This document shows, piece by piece, positions 18,091-26,021 of a stretch of 64,000 bases of DNA; position 1 is the stretch's first letter, and each line of letters begins with the position of its first letter. Location: positions 124,001 through 188,000 of the forward strand of contig JAVBJT010000014.1 of assembly GCA_031546845.1 (NCBI GenBank), read 5' to 3'. Source of the DNA: Azoarcus sp031546845. Lineage in GTDB: Bacteria > Pseudomonadota > Gammaproteobacteria > Burkholderiales > Rhodocyclaceae. The position numbers and the translations under genes were made by a program. The notes beneath the pieces were generated by a model. That model worked only from the letters and a program-made list of their open reading frames with translations. It was not told the origin of the DNA and did no database searches.

Positions 18091-19659
18091 TTACAACTGC
18101 GGGTTGAGTTTTTCCTGGCCGCAGCAGAGCTTGTTGAGCGCATTCAGGTAGGCTTTGGCGGAGGCGACGATGATGTCGGTGTCCGCGCCTTGGCCGTTTA
18201 CGATCCGGCCGTTGCGCGCCAGCCGCACGGTGACTTCGCCTTGAGCATCGGTTCCGGTGGTGATGGCGTTGACCGAGTAGAGCAGCAATTCGCTGCCGCT
18301 CGCGGCGACGGCTTCGATGGCCTTGAACGCAGCATCCACGGGGCCGGAGCCTTCGGCGCGGCAGCGTTTTTCCTTGCCGTCGACCACTAGCGTGATTTCG
18401 GCCACCGGCGTTTCGCCGGTTTCGGAATGGAAACGGCTTGCCACCAAGCGGAACTGTTCCTGTTCCGGCGTGATGCCTTCGTCGCTCATCAAAGCCTGCA
18501 AGTCCTCGTCGAAGATTTCCTGCTTCTTGTCCGCGAGTTCCTTGAAGCGCGCAAACGCGGTGTTGAGGTGTTCCTCGCTCTCCAACACGATGCCGAGTTC
18601 GGCAAGCCGGGTCTTGAACGCGTTGCGGCCGGACAATTTGCCGAGCACGAGTTTGTTCTGTGCCCAGCCGACATCCTCGGCGCGCATGATCTCGTAGGTT
18701 TCGCGGTGCTTGAGCACGCCGTCCTGGTGGATGCCGGATTCGTGTGCGAAGGCATTGGCGCCGACCACGGCCTTGTTCGGTTGCACCGGGTAGCCGGTGA
18801 TTTGCGATACCAGTCTGGAGGCCGGAACGATCTGGGTAGTGTCGATGCGCGTCTGTACCGGAAAGAGATCGCCGCGCGTTTTCACCGCCATGACGATTTC
18901 TTCCAGCGAGGCGTTGCCCGCGCGCTCGCCCAAGCCGTTCATCGTGCATTCGACCTGGCGCGCGCCGGCCATGACGGCGGCGAGCGAGTTGGCGACGGCC
19001 ATGCCAAGGTCGTTATGGCAGTGGGTGGACCAGATGACCTGGTCGGCGTTGGGCACGCGTTCGATCAAGGTTTTTATCCGCTCGCCCCATTGCGAGGGGA
19101 TGCTGTAGCCGACGGTATCCGGCACGTTGATGGTTTTGGCGCCGGCGCGGATCACATCCTCGAATATGCGGCAGAGAAAGTCGATGTCCGAGCGCACCGC
19201 GTCCTCGGCGGAAAATTCCACGTCGTCGGTGTATTGGCGCGCGCGCTTGACCGCCGCGACCGCCGCTTCCACGACCTGGTCCGGCGTCATGCGCAGCTTC
19301 TTCTCCATATGGATCGGGCTGGTGGCGATGAAGGTGTGGATGCGTCCGCGCGCAGCCGGTTTGATCGCCGCGCCGGCCTTGTCGATGTCATTGTCACTGG
19401 TGCGGGCGAGCGCACACACGGTGGACTCTTTGACCGCTTCGGCGATGGCTTTGACCGCGTCGAAGTCGCCGTTGGAGGCGGCGGGGAAGCCAGCCTCGAT
19501 CACGTCGACCCGCATGCGTTCGAGTTGGCGGGCAATGCGCAGTTTTTCCTCACGCGTCATCGATGCGCCGGGGCTTTGTTCGCCGTCGCGCAAGGTGGTG
19601 TCGAAGACGATCAACGGATCCTTGTGGGATCGGGAGACTGGGGGGGTTGGGCTGCTCAT
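18091..19659 (-). CDS. leuA: 2-Isopropylmalate synthase
   Basis: A 522-residue enzyme condensing acetyl-CoA with 2-oxoisovalerate, the first step of leucine synthesis. The catalytic start LIVFDTTLRDGEQSPG, metal ligands in STHCHNDLGMAVANSL, and the C-terminal LeuA regulatory domain (residues ~390-520) that binds leucine are all present. This is the long, feedback-inhibited form. The ATG at 19659 has AGGAG nearby. It is preceded by a leucine-rich leader peptide. Unlike in many betaproteobacteria it is not adjacent to pssA; the colRS cluster lies between. Confidence 0.97.
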   Translation of the reverse strand: MSSPTPPVSRSHKDPLIVFDTTLRDGEQSPGASMTREEKLRIARQLERMRVDVIEAGFPAASNGDFDAVKAIAEAVKESTVCALARTSDNDIDKAGAAIKPAARGRIHTFIATSPIHMEKKLRMTPDQVVEAAVAAVKRARQYTDDVEFSAEDAVRSDIDFLCRIFEDVIRAGAKTINVPDTVGYSIPSQWGERIKTLIERVPNADQVIWSTHCHNDLGMAVANSLAAVMAGARQVECTMNGLGERAGNASLEEIVMAVKTRGDLFPVQTRIDTTQIVPASRLVSQITGYPVQPNKAVVGANAFAHESGIHQDGVLKHRETYEIMRAEDVGWAQNKLVLGKLSGRNAFKTRLAELGIVLESEEHLNTAFARFKELADKKQEIFDEDLQALMSDEGITPEQEQFRLVASRFHSETGETPVAEITLVVDGKEKRCRAEGSGPVDAAFKAIEAVAASGSELLLYSVNAITTGTDAQGEVTVRLARNGRIVNGQGADTDIIVASAKAYLNALNKLCCGQEKLNPQL

Positions 19660-19782
19660 GGTCGGCTCCTGTTGGCTAGGGTGGGTATGGGGTTCAGATA
19701 CGATGGAGGTTCGGATACGACGAGCTACCCACGCCGGGGCGCCGGTAGCAGTCAAAACATCACGAAGGGGGATTGGGGGTTT

Positions 19783-19875
19783 TTAGCGCGCGGGGCGCAG
19801 CAGCAGGCCGCGCAGCAGCGCACCCGCCGGAAGAAGGCGAAGCGACAAGGAGAAGGGGTCGCGTTCGGAGATCAT
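19783..19875 (-). CDS. leuL: Leucine-rich leader peptide of leuA
   Basis: A 30-residue frame starting MISERDPFSLSLRLLP holds nine leucines, eight of them in the 17-residue stretch from residue 10 to 26. It ends 123 bases before the leuA ATG on the same strand. This is the pattern of a translated attenuator that senses charged tRNA-Leu. No ribosome binding site is seen. A promoter-like pair places the transcription start at or next to the ATG, so the message may be leaderless. I see no T-run terminator after it, so control may be Rho-dependent or act on leuA translation. Confidence 0.7.
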   Translation of the reverse strand: MISERDPFSLSLRLLPAGALLRGLLLRPAR

Positions 19876-19882
19876 GCGTCGC

Positions 19883-19912
19883 ACTATAAAACAGCGATTT
19901 GCAACTGCGCAA
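19883..19912 (-). promoter_or_regulatory. Predicted promoter of the leuL-leuA transcript
   Basis: On the minus strand TTGCGC (19912-19907) and TATAGT (19888-19883) are 18 bases apart. The leader-peptide ATG begins seven bases after the -10 box, about where transcription should start. Confidence 0.6.
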
Positions 19913-19991
19913 GCGCGGATTGATCCGCGTGCAAAAAATACCGCGCGGTAGGGGCGGCCGGCGTATTGAAAGTATTTAAGGCGGGAGGCGT

Positions 19992-20675
19992 TTAAGGCGC
20001 GTTCAGGCTGCGCTGATGGGCGGCGAGCAGGACGGCCCAGTCGTCGGCCGACCAGATCGTTTGGTGGCGTATGAGTTGGTCCAGATCGCGCTGAATGGCG
20101 GTACCGCGGTGCAGCCGGACGCGCATTTTTTCCAAATCGATCAGCGCCACTTCGGGCGTGTCGTTTTGCCAGCGCACCATGATGTGTTTGCCGTAAAGGC
20201 AGCCGTGTTGCAGGTGGGCGCGGTGCAGCCGGCCAACCATCGTGCCGATGGTGGTGGCGAGTTGGGTGCGTTGCGCCGCGTTGAGTGTTTCCTGGGCGTT
20301 CAGGGCGGTGAAGCCGTGCAGTTCGTCGGTGACGAGTATTGCTTCCAGCCCTTCCGCCGTGCGTCGCGTGCCGTGGTAACGCGGCGTCGGCACGGCCAGG
20401 CCGAGTTTGCGCAGGCGCGACAGGTAATGCCATTCGCGGCTCGCCGTCGGCCAGCCGAAGGGGTGGCCGAGGGTGTGGCAGGAGTGGTTGCGCTGGCGTT
20501 TGATGTAGTAAGTGCGGCCATTCACATGGGCGCGGATCATGCCGCTCCAGCCGCTACGGCGCTCGTTCGGCTCTTCTACCCACTCGCCCGGCAGCGACCA
20601 CCAGTAGGTAAAGTCACCGCTTGCAACGGGTTGATCGGCGGTTGAGTCGGAGAGAGGCGGGGCGATGTCCATCAA
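19992..20675 (-). CDS. InaA/WaaP-type lipopolysaccharide kinase family protein
   Basis: A 227-residue protein of the Kdo/WaaP kinase fold. It has an ATP-binding lysine region TYYIKRQRNH near residue 57, a hinge LVTDELHG, a catalytic-loop equivalent LQHGCLYGKHIMV in which Gly-Lys-His replaces the usual His-x-Asn context, and VALIDLEKMR giving the metal-binding Asp. Such kinases phosphorylate LPS core heptose or related sugars. The order colR-colS-methyltransferase-kinase matches the ColRS cluster of Pseudomonas, where the equivalent gene is a ColR target. The exact substrate is unknown. Confidence 0.85.
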   Translation of the reverse strand: MMDIAPPLSDSTADQPVASGDFTYWWSLPGEWVEEPNERRSGWSGMIRAHVNGRTYYIKRQRNHSCHTLGHPFGWPTASREWHYLSRLRKLGLAVPTPRYHGTRRTAEGLEAILVTDELHGFTALNAQETLNAAQRTQLATTIGTMVGRLHRAHLQHGCLYGKHIMVRWQNDTPEVALIDLEKMRVRLHRGTAIQRDLDQLIRHQTIWSADDWAVLLAAHQRSLNAP

Positions 20676-20693
20676 ATGCTCGTCAAAGGTCCG

Positions 20694-21386
20694 TCAGGAG
20701 GCTCTACGTAAAATATATACCCGCCACATCGCATATAGCGGCAGGAAATCGAGATGGTCGAGGATAGTGAAGCCGGCGCCGCGAAATTCCTCTTCGACTT
20801 GTGTCGCGGGCAGGGCGAAACGGTTCTGCGTACTGCGATTTTCGCGCAGATCGCGTTTTTGTTCCAGACGCGCGCGCTTCCAGGCTTTGTAGTTGCCGTC
20901 CACCCATAGCGACAGGATAACGGTGTCGCGCGTTACGCGGTGGAATTCATGGAGCATTGCCCGGCGATGATTCGACCCGCCGATATGGTGCATCAGCCGC
21001 ATGCTGAAGATGCAATCGACCGAACGATTGGGCAGATCGATTGCGAACGCGGAGGTTTGCAGTGTCTGTACTCGGGCAAGCAGTGCGGGCGGGTGCGCTT
21101 GGCGGGCGACGTTGAGCATGGCCGCCGAATTGTCCGCGCCGATGATTACGCGGTTGGGCTGTTCGGCCAGCAGCGGCCAGAAACGGCCAGCGCCGCAGGG
21201 TAGATCGAGCACCAGCGTGGGGTCGCCGGCCAGGCGGAGCGCCTTGCGGGCCAGTTGTTCGTCGCGGCGATGGGAGAGGCGGCGCGCTAGACCGTCGTGA
21301 TGCTTATGGTGATAAGCCTGGGCGTGAACAGAGTTGTACTTGGCGGAAAAGGGTAGCTCGATCCGGCCGGGGACGATGGTGGACAT
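20694..21386 (-). CDS. Class I SAM-dependent methyltransferase of the colRS cluster
   Basis: A 230-residue methyltransferase. Motif I is LVLDLPCGAGRFW (residues ~58-70), then an acidic GADNSAAML loop, and motif IV-like SVDCIFSMRLMHHI. It lies 18 bases from the InaA-type kinase gene and 81 bases after the sensor kinase. The same four-gene order is known in Pseudomonas, where the methyltransferase and kinase protect membrane integrity under ColR control. The methyl acceptor cannot be read from the sequence. Confidence 0.87.
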   Translation of the reverse strand: MSTIVPGRIELPFSAKYNSVHAQAYHHKHHDGLARRLSHRRDEQLARKALRLAGDPTLVLDLPCGAGRFWPLLAEQPNRVIIGADNSAAMLNVARQAHPPALLARVQTLQTSAFAIDLPNRSVDCIFSMRLMHHIGGSNHRRAMLHEFHRVTRDTVILSLWVDGNYKAWKRARLEQKRDLRENRSTQNRFALPATQVEEEFRGAGFTILDHLDFLPLYAMWRVYILRRAS

Positions 21387-21467
21387 GGAAGCGTTCCGTA
21401 TATGGGCGATACGGAGAGCTTGTGCGGGGGGCCGTCGTCCCGATGTGAGCGAGGCGTTAAATTTTTG

Positions 21468-22808
21468 TCAGACCACCGGTTCGGGCAGGAAGCGGATATG
21501 AAAAACGCAGCCGCCGCCACTGCGTTCGCTCAGCCACACACGCCAGCCCTGTTGCTGGCAGATACGCTGGACGAGCGACAGGCCGAGTCCGATGCCGTCG
21601 CCACGGCTGGTGCCGCCGCGCACGTAGGGCTGGAAAATGCTGAGTTGCTCGTTGGGCGGAATGCCGACGCCGGTGTCGCTGACATCGAAACCGTCCGCAT
21701 GCAGAATCAGCCGTACCTCGCCGCGCTCGGTGTAATGGATGGCGTTGCGCAGCAGATTGGAGATGACCGTGCGCAGCAGCGGTGCCGGATACACATCGTC
21801 GCTTGTGGCTGCGTGGTTTTCCAGTTCCAACGCCAGCCCGCGCCGCTGGGCTTCTTCCTTCCAGTGCCCAATCTGATCGGCGGCGGCGGTGGGTAGGGCG
21901 ATGTTGTTGTTCCGAGCGGCTGGCGTGTTGCCGCGGGCGAGACACAGAAAGGTTTCCAGCAACTCGCGCATTTCTTCGCAGGCGCTTTGCAGACGCAGCA
22001 ACTGGGCATGTTCGTGCGAATTGGGCGGTATTGAATCCAGCAGTAGTTCGCAGGAACTGGCGATGATCATCAGCGGCGTGCGCAGTTCGTGGCTGACGTC
22101 GCTGGTGAATAGCGTTTCCCGTTGCAGCGCCTGGCGCAGTCGCCCCAGCGTGTGATCGAAGGCGGCGGCAAGCTGGCCTACTTCATCGTTGGGGTAATCG
22201 GGGGCCAGCGATGGGGCGAGTGGTAGCAATTGATCGCGGTGCTGTACTTGGCCGGCCAGCCGGGTGACCGGTGCGATGACGCGCCGCGCCAGCAACAGGC
22301 CGAGGCCGAAAGCGATGAGGACGCTGAGCAGGAAGCCGATGCCGGCAATGGAAAAGGTGAGTTGCTCACGGTGCGCAAAATCGGAGTGGTCGAGCAGCAG
22401 GATGTAACGCCGGCCGTTGTGGTCGCGGACGAGAACCAGGTAGCCGAAGTTTTCGTGATCTATTTCGTGGTTGCCGGGGCCGTAGTCGTGTAGCCAGTCC
22501 GGCAGGGGCGGATCGCTGGGGGCACCGGTACGGTACAGGTAGAGATTGGCGCTGATGTGGTTGAACGATGGGCCGGCCTGATCGTTGGCGATGGCGAAAT
22601 CGAGCTGGCGTTCCATGCCTTCAAATACGAGGTGGATTTCCGCCAGTTCGATGGCGATCACCACACCGGCGGAAAACAGGCCGGCGATGATCGTTCCCAT
22701 CAGGGTAAAGGCGATGACGATGCGGCGGGCAAGGCTTGGCCCGACGAACGAACGGGTTGGTGCTAGCGCGGGAGGGCCGCCGTTCGCGGCGCTCTGCTCA
22801 ACCGCCAT
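21468..22808 (-). CDS. colS: Sensor histidine kinase, ColS-like
   Basis: A 446-residue membrane kinase. Transmembrane helices at ~25-50 and ~165-190 flank a periplasmic sensor of about 110 residues. A HAMP region, a dimerisation helix with phospho-acceptor HELRTP (about residue 235), an N box (NLLRNAIHY) and G boxes (VSDTGVGIP, GIGLGLSLV) follow. An ELAE just after the first helix resembles the ExxE metal-sensing motif of ColS. ATG 22808 overlaps the regulator gene by 11 bases. ColS identity rests on the conserved four-gene neighbourhood; the signal here is not known. Confidence 0.85.
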   Translation of the reverse strand: MAVEQSAANGGPPALAPTRSFVGPSLARRIVIAFTLMGTIIAGLFSAGVVIAIELAEIHLVFEGMERQLDFAIANDQAGPSFNHISANLYLYRTGAPSDPPLPDWLHDYGPGNHEIDHENFGYLVLVRDHNGRRYILLLDHSDFAHREQLTFSIAGIGFLLSVLIAFGLGLLLARRVIAPVTRLAGQVQHRDQLLPLAPSLAPDYPNDEVGQLAAAFDHTLGRLRQALQRETLFTSDVSHELRTPLMIIASSCELLLDSIPPNSHEHAQLLRLQSACEEMRELLETFLCLARGNTPAARNNNIALPTAAADQIGHWKEEAQRRGLALELENHAATSDDVYPAPLLRTVISNLLRNAIHYTERGEVRLILHADGFDVSDTGVGIPPNEQLSIFQPYVRGGTSRGDGIGLGLSLVQRICQQQGWRVWLSERSGGGCVFHIRFLPEPVV

Positions 22809-23487
22809 GGGCCGGGGCAGACAGGCGATAACCGACGCCATGGACGGTGTGCAGTAGCGGGGCGTCGAACGGTTTGTCGATTTGCTGGCGCAGCACATGG
22901 ATATGGCTGCGTAGGCTGTCGCTGTCGGGCAGCGCGTCGCCCCATAGCGTGCTTTCGAGCACTTCGCGGCGTACCACGCCGGGGCTTTTCTGCATCAGCA
23001 CGGCAAGCAGTTTCAAACCGATCGGACCCAGGTGCAAGTCCTGCCCATCGCGCGTGACCGCCAGTGTGTCGAGATCGTATTCGAGGCCGGCCACTTGCAG
23101 CCGGCGGCGTCCGCCGCCGCGGCTGCGCTTGAGTATGGCTTCGATGCGCGCGGCCAGTTCGGACAAGGCGAAGGGCTTGGTGAGGTAATCGTCGGTGCCG
23201 GCACGGAAGCCCTGCAGGCGATCTTCCAGCGAATCGCGGGCCGTGAGCATGATGACTGGCACACTGCTGCGTTCGCTTTCGCGCAGGCGCTGGCACAGGC
23301 TGTAGCCATCCATGCCGGGCAGCATCACATCGAGCACGATGAGATCGTAATGCTCGGTGGCGGCCAGGTGGATGCCGGTCAGCCCGTTTTCCGCACAATC
23401 GATTTCGTAACCCTTGAGCGTGAGGTAATCCGCCAGATTGGCGAGAATATCGCGGTTGTCCTCGATGAGCAGCAGGCGCGTTGCCAT
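22798..23487 (-). CDS. colR: Response regulator, OmpR family, ColR-like
   Basis: A 229-residue regulator. The receiver domain has the acidic pair in LLIEDNRD, phospho-acceptor Asp in LIVLDVMLPGMDG (~residue 51), and the Lys of LTKPFALSEL. The OmpR winged helix follows from ~130 with RREVLESTLWG and RSHIHVLRQQIDKPF. The ATG at 23487 begins the receiver exactly. A longer frame to 23835 would run through pssA. It is 20 bases downstream of pssA and overlaps the sensor gene. Confidence 0.9.
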   Translation of the reverse strand: MATRLLLIEDNRDILANLADYLTLKGYEIDCAENGLTGIHLAATEHYDLIVLDVMLPGMDGYSLCQRLRESERSSVPVIMLTARDSLEDRLQGFRAGTDDYLTKPFALSELAARIEAILKRSRGGGRRRLQVAGLEYDLDTLAVTRDGQDLHLGPIGLKLLAVLMQKSPGVVRREVLESTLWGDALPDSDSLRSHIHVLRQQIDKPFDAPLLHTVHGVGYRLSAPAHGG

Positions 23488-23507
23488 GTGTGCGTGGAAA
23501 AACCGGG

Positions 23508-24281
23508 TCAGGCGTCGGGCGGGCTTGTGTCGCGTTCGCGCAGTTGCGCCTGGCGGCGGCGGCGGCGCAGCCAGCGCCACAGCCAGAACACGTAACCCGA
23601 GCCGGCATAGGCGAGAAAGAGCGAGAACAGCACGCCGGGCGGGTGGCTCGCGACCAGGGCGAAGGCCATCACCACCGCGATGACGACGATGAAAGGCACG
23701 CTGCGGCGCAGGTTGATGTCCTTGCCGCTCCAGAACATGACGCTGCTGACCATCGACACGCCGGCAAAGATCGTCAGCGCGCAGGCGTACCAGCGTACCT
23801 CCGTGCCGGCAAGGCCGCTGTCGTTGATGACCCATACCAGCCCGGCGACGAGCGCGGCCGCGGCCGGGCTGGGCAAGCCTTGGAAATAGCGTTTATCCAC
23901 CACGCCGATGTTCGTGTTGAAGCGGGCCAGCCGCAGCGCGGCGCCGGCGCAGTAGATGAAGGCGGCGATCCAGCCGAGCTTGCCCATGTCCTTCAGCGCC
24001 CACTCGTAGACCACGAGGGCCGGCGCGGCGCCGAAGGACACCATGTCGGACAGCGAATCGTATTCGGCGCCGAAGGCGCTTTGCGTATTGGTCAGACGGG
24101 CGACGCGACCGTCGAGGCCATCGAACACCATGGCGACGAAGATTGCCACCGCAGCGTATTCGTAGTGCTGGTTCATGCCTTGAACGATGGCGTAGAAACC
24201 GGCGAATAGCGCGGCGGTGGTGAGCAGGTTGGGCAGGATGTAAATCCCACGGCGCTGCTTGTCGAGCGAGATAAAAGGCAT
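23508..24281 (-). CDS. pssA: CDP-diacylglycerol-serine O-phosphatidyltransferase
   Basis: A 257-residue membrane enzyme making phosphatidylserine, the precursor of phosphatidylethanolamine. The CDP-alcohol phosphotransferase motif appears as DGLDGRVARLTNTQSAFGAEYDSLSD, with all aspartates in place. About seven hydrophobic segments follow. The start MPFISLDKQRRGIYILPNLLT is standard; the frame is open further upstream but those residues come from non-coding DNA next to the cassette block. Its usual neighbour psd lies 3.7 kb away on the far side of that block, so this gene may have lost transcription from the ilv-psd unit. Confidence 0.95.
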   Translation of the reverse strand: MPFISLDKQRRGIYILPNLLTTAALFAGFYAIVQGMNQHYEYAAVAIFVAMVFDGLDGRVARLTNTQSAFGAEYDSLSDMVSFGAAPALVVYEWALKDMGKLGWIAAFIYCAGAALRLARFNTNIGVVDKRYFQGLPSPAAAALVAGLVWVINDSGLAGTEVRWYACALTIFAGVSMVSSVMFWSGKDINLRRSVPFIVVIAVVMAFALVASHPPGVLFSLFLAYAGSGYVFWLWRWLRRRRRQAQLRERDTSPPDA

Positions 24282-24695
24282 GCGGCGAAGGCCCTCGCGG
24301 GAGCGGATCCGGCTCTGGAAAGTATCCGATTCTAACAGTCCGCGAAATATCGTGGTCAGGCGATGGGTTGCGGCATGCCAGAGTGACAGAAACGCCAAAT
24401 GGTTTGATGGCTCCAAAACCCCGCAGCTCAAAAAAGATTGGAAACCGTATTAACCATTGCAGCGAGACAAAACGGGCTTGAAATAAGCCTGGCATCAAAA
24501 GCAAGCGATAGATCGTAAAGCGGCATCGGTAGGCTCGCCGAAAATGGCCAAAATCCCGGCTGACTGTAAAACTGTCGACTGGCGAATATCAGGGGTAAAG
24601 CGGTTGAAATTCCGATGGCACATGCCAGGGCACGGCGCTTAAAGTGGCGCGCGGGCGGGAACGCTGGCCTGAATAGAGAACATGCCTTCTAACGT
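24282..24695. other. 414-base non-coding stretch between the cassette genes and pssA
   Basis: I find no credible gene here on either strand. It holds one copy of the 42-bp flanking repeat near pssA, a weak minus-strand hairpin around 24466-24482 followed by four T, and about 200 bases of lower-GC sequence that could be an ORF-less cassette or integron end sequence. A pssA promoter should lie here but was not recognised. Confidence 0.6.
24333..24373. repeat. Flanking direct repeat, copy B (pssA side)
   Basis: A 41-base segment matching 27968-28009 in the same orientation at about 35 of 42 positions, with one single-base gap. Read on the minus strand it ends in GTTAGAA, close to the GTTRRRY core of integron sites. 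It lies 51 bases upstream of the pssA start. Confidence 0.75.
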
Positions 24696-24770
24696 TCAAA
24701 GTAAATGGCGTACCGCCTGAGGTACGTCCAAGCGCCTGCAAGGCGCGGTTTGACTGGGATGCCAGGCATG
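24689..24770 (-). repeat. Degenerate attC-like site at the ankyrin gene's 3' end
   Basis: On the minus strand the segment ends in TTTGAACGTTAGAA, like an L'-R' end of attC. Upstream it has AGTCAAAC as the partial partner and an internal GCGCC/GGCGC hairpin. The opposite R'' box is poorly conserved. It encodes the last ~24 residues of the ankyrin protein. Confidence 0.45.
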
Positions 24771-25166
24771 CCGTGACCCTGTACGCTTAGCCATGAGAAG
24801 AGCTTCTTCCCAGACATGCTGGCGTCCGAGTTCGCCAGCTAATTGAGAGGCTGTTTGCCCGAACTCAGAAACCATGTCTGGCCGTCCGCCTGCTGAAAGA
24901 ATGGCGGCAATGGTTTCTGGTTTTGCGTTCCGGGCAGCGACATGCAATGGCGTTTCATTCATTTCACCCTGAGCATTGACGTCAGCACTGGCCGCAACCA
25001 GGATTTTTGCAGCAGCATCGTCGGATTGCCACAAAAAGAAATGCAGAGGGGTGTCGCCACAGGAGGCGCGACTTTCCAGATGAACCTCTTGTTCTGGATT
25101 GGCAGGAAACATAACCTCTGCTACCAATTGAAGCAGCCGATGTAGTTCTTGGCTGGAATCAGACAT
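24696..25166 (-). CDS. Ankyrin-repeat protein, cassette-borne
   Basis: A 156-residue protein. Two to three ankyrin units are visible: GDTPLHFFLWQSDDAAAKIL, NETPLHVAARNAKPETIAAI and a weaker FGQTASQLAGELGRQHVWEEAL. There is no signal peptide. The N-terminal ~30 residues are helical. The C-terminal tail is encoded by an attC-like site, as if the gene had acquired its end on cassette formation. The ATG at 25166 is preferred to a GTG six bases earlier. Ankyrin repeats bind proteins; partner and role are unknown. Confidence 0.75.
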   Translation of the reverse strand: MSDSSQELHRLLQLVAEVMFPANPEQEVHLESRASCGDTPLHFFLWQSDDAAAKILVAASADVNAQGEMNETPLHVAARNAKPETIAAILSAGGRPDMVSEFGQTASQLAGELGRQHVWEEALLMAKRTGSRHAWHPSQTAPCRRLDVPQAVRHLL

Positions 25167-25187
25167 ACGCACCCATGCCCCCTTGCT

Positions 25188-25234
25188 GGCTAACGGTTGA
25201 ATTAAGCCGGTTCGGCTTGAATGAATTGTTAGGC
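25188..25234 (-). repeat. attC recombination site (47 bp)
   Basis: Read on the minus strand the site begins with the R'' box GCCTAAC and ends with GTTAGCC, one base off GTTRRRY. Inside are the paired L boxes TTCAAGCC and GGCTTAATTCAA around a short loop, very like the 60-bp elements of mobile integrons. It covers the stop codon of the 100-residue gene, as expected for a cassette end. Confidence 0.85.
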
Positions 25235-25531
25235 CGCTGGCACACGACCACTGGCCCTGACTTGATAGTTGAGCTGACGATCAACAGGCCCCGTGGCCTC
25301 CACGGCTCCCGCAGCTACAAGCTTGCGGAGGCGGTATGAAAAGAACACATCAGGCACGGCTGGGTATCTGGACAGTAAGGCGGCATGCGCCCTTGTAACC
25401 ACGTTCCTTGCATCAATCCAGGATGGCTCCACGTTGCCGAGTACAGCTGCATCAATGGCTTTAACATCGCTGCCGCTGAGCGACACGACATGCTCAAGGT
25501 CAGACTCTCTTGGCTGCTCTGGTGAGTTCAC
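25229..25531 (-). CDS. Hypothetical 100-residue cassette protein
   Basis: A small soluble protein beginning with GTG and ending inside an attC site. The middle, WIDARNVVTRAHAALLSRYPAVPDVFFSYRLRKLVAAGAVEATGPV, looks like a compact helical domain with a possible winged-helix ending. I do not recognise the family. The ribosome binding site is weak. Its ending at attC supports a true cassette gene rather than a chance frame. Confidence 0.65.
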   Translation of the reverse strand: MNSPEQPRESDLEHVVSLSGSDVKAIDAAVLGNVEPSWIDARNVVTRAHAALLSRYPAVPDVFFSYRLRKLVAAGAVEATGPVDRQLNYQVRASGRVPAA

Positions 25532-25551
25532 TGCGATGCTTTTCCTGCGGC

Positions 25552-25580
25552 GTTAGGCGATTGGCAGGCGCTCAACTCTT
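25552..25580 (-). repeat. attC half-site
   Basis: GCCTAAC, an exact R'' box, is present on the minus strand (25558-25552) preceded by TTGAGCGCCTGCC. No matching GTTRRRY follows before the next gene starts, so the site appears truncated or the two cassettes fused. Confidence 0.4.
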
Positions 25581-26020
25581 TCAATCTCCATGCTCCTCAC
25601 CATCAGGCGGTGGTGAACGCGTCGGCCCTCGTTTGAAGGCGTAGACGATCCATCCCGCGCCGAATAGCACGAGAGCAGGGCCGATTCCGAGCGTGAGAAA
25701 CCCGGCCGAATATGTTGTGGTGCGCTCGACGAAGCTGTTGAATAGGATCCAGACCACAATTGCGCCACCGAAGACGACACAAACGAGGCCAAGAAGGGCC
25801 TGCGGAATGCCGAAGAGCGCGCCGAGGAGGCGTTGCCAAGGGGGCTAGGGCTCTCTAGCTCCCGCAACAGCCGGCCCAGATCGAGCCAAAACATGATCGA
25901 CAGAACGACCCCGACCAGGAATACGAAGAAGAAAAGGTCGTTACTAGTGAACTTCAGTCCGAGCACAGCGATCGGCATGAGTGAGGAAGCGGCCAAGAGT
26001 TTGAGTGCGGTCGAACGCAT
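25581..26020 (-). pseudogene. Membrane protein gene broken by a one-base frameshift
   Basis: The first 60 residues from ATG 26020 (MRSTALKLLAASSLMPIAV...) contain two hydrophobic helices. After a run of five C on the coding strand (plus-strand G at 25840-25844) that frame turns into serine/arginine-rich nonsense and stops at 25553. In another frame directly after the run comes a clear membrane protein (WQRLLGALFGIPQALLGLV, then a second pair of hydrophobic segments, tail KRGPTRSPPPDGEEHGD) that stops at 25581. One more C would join the halves into about 145 residues with four helices. It could be a real mutation, slippage-prone switching, or a sequencing error. Confidence 0.75.
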
Positions 26021-26021
26021 C

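Noticed and set aside
18427..19923. 498-codon plus-strand open frame opposite leuA
   Set aside because: Antisense shadow of leuA; it also crosses the leuA promoter and leader peptide.
23893..24504. 203-codon minus-strand frame starting in the non-coding end of the cassette block
   Set aside because: It starts in non-coding DNA and then runs out of frame through pssA; the pssA frame is the real one.
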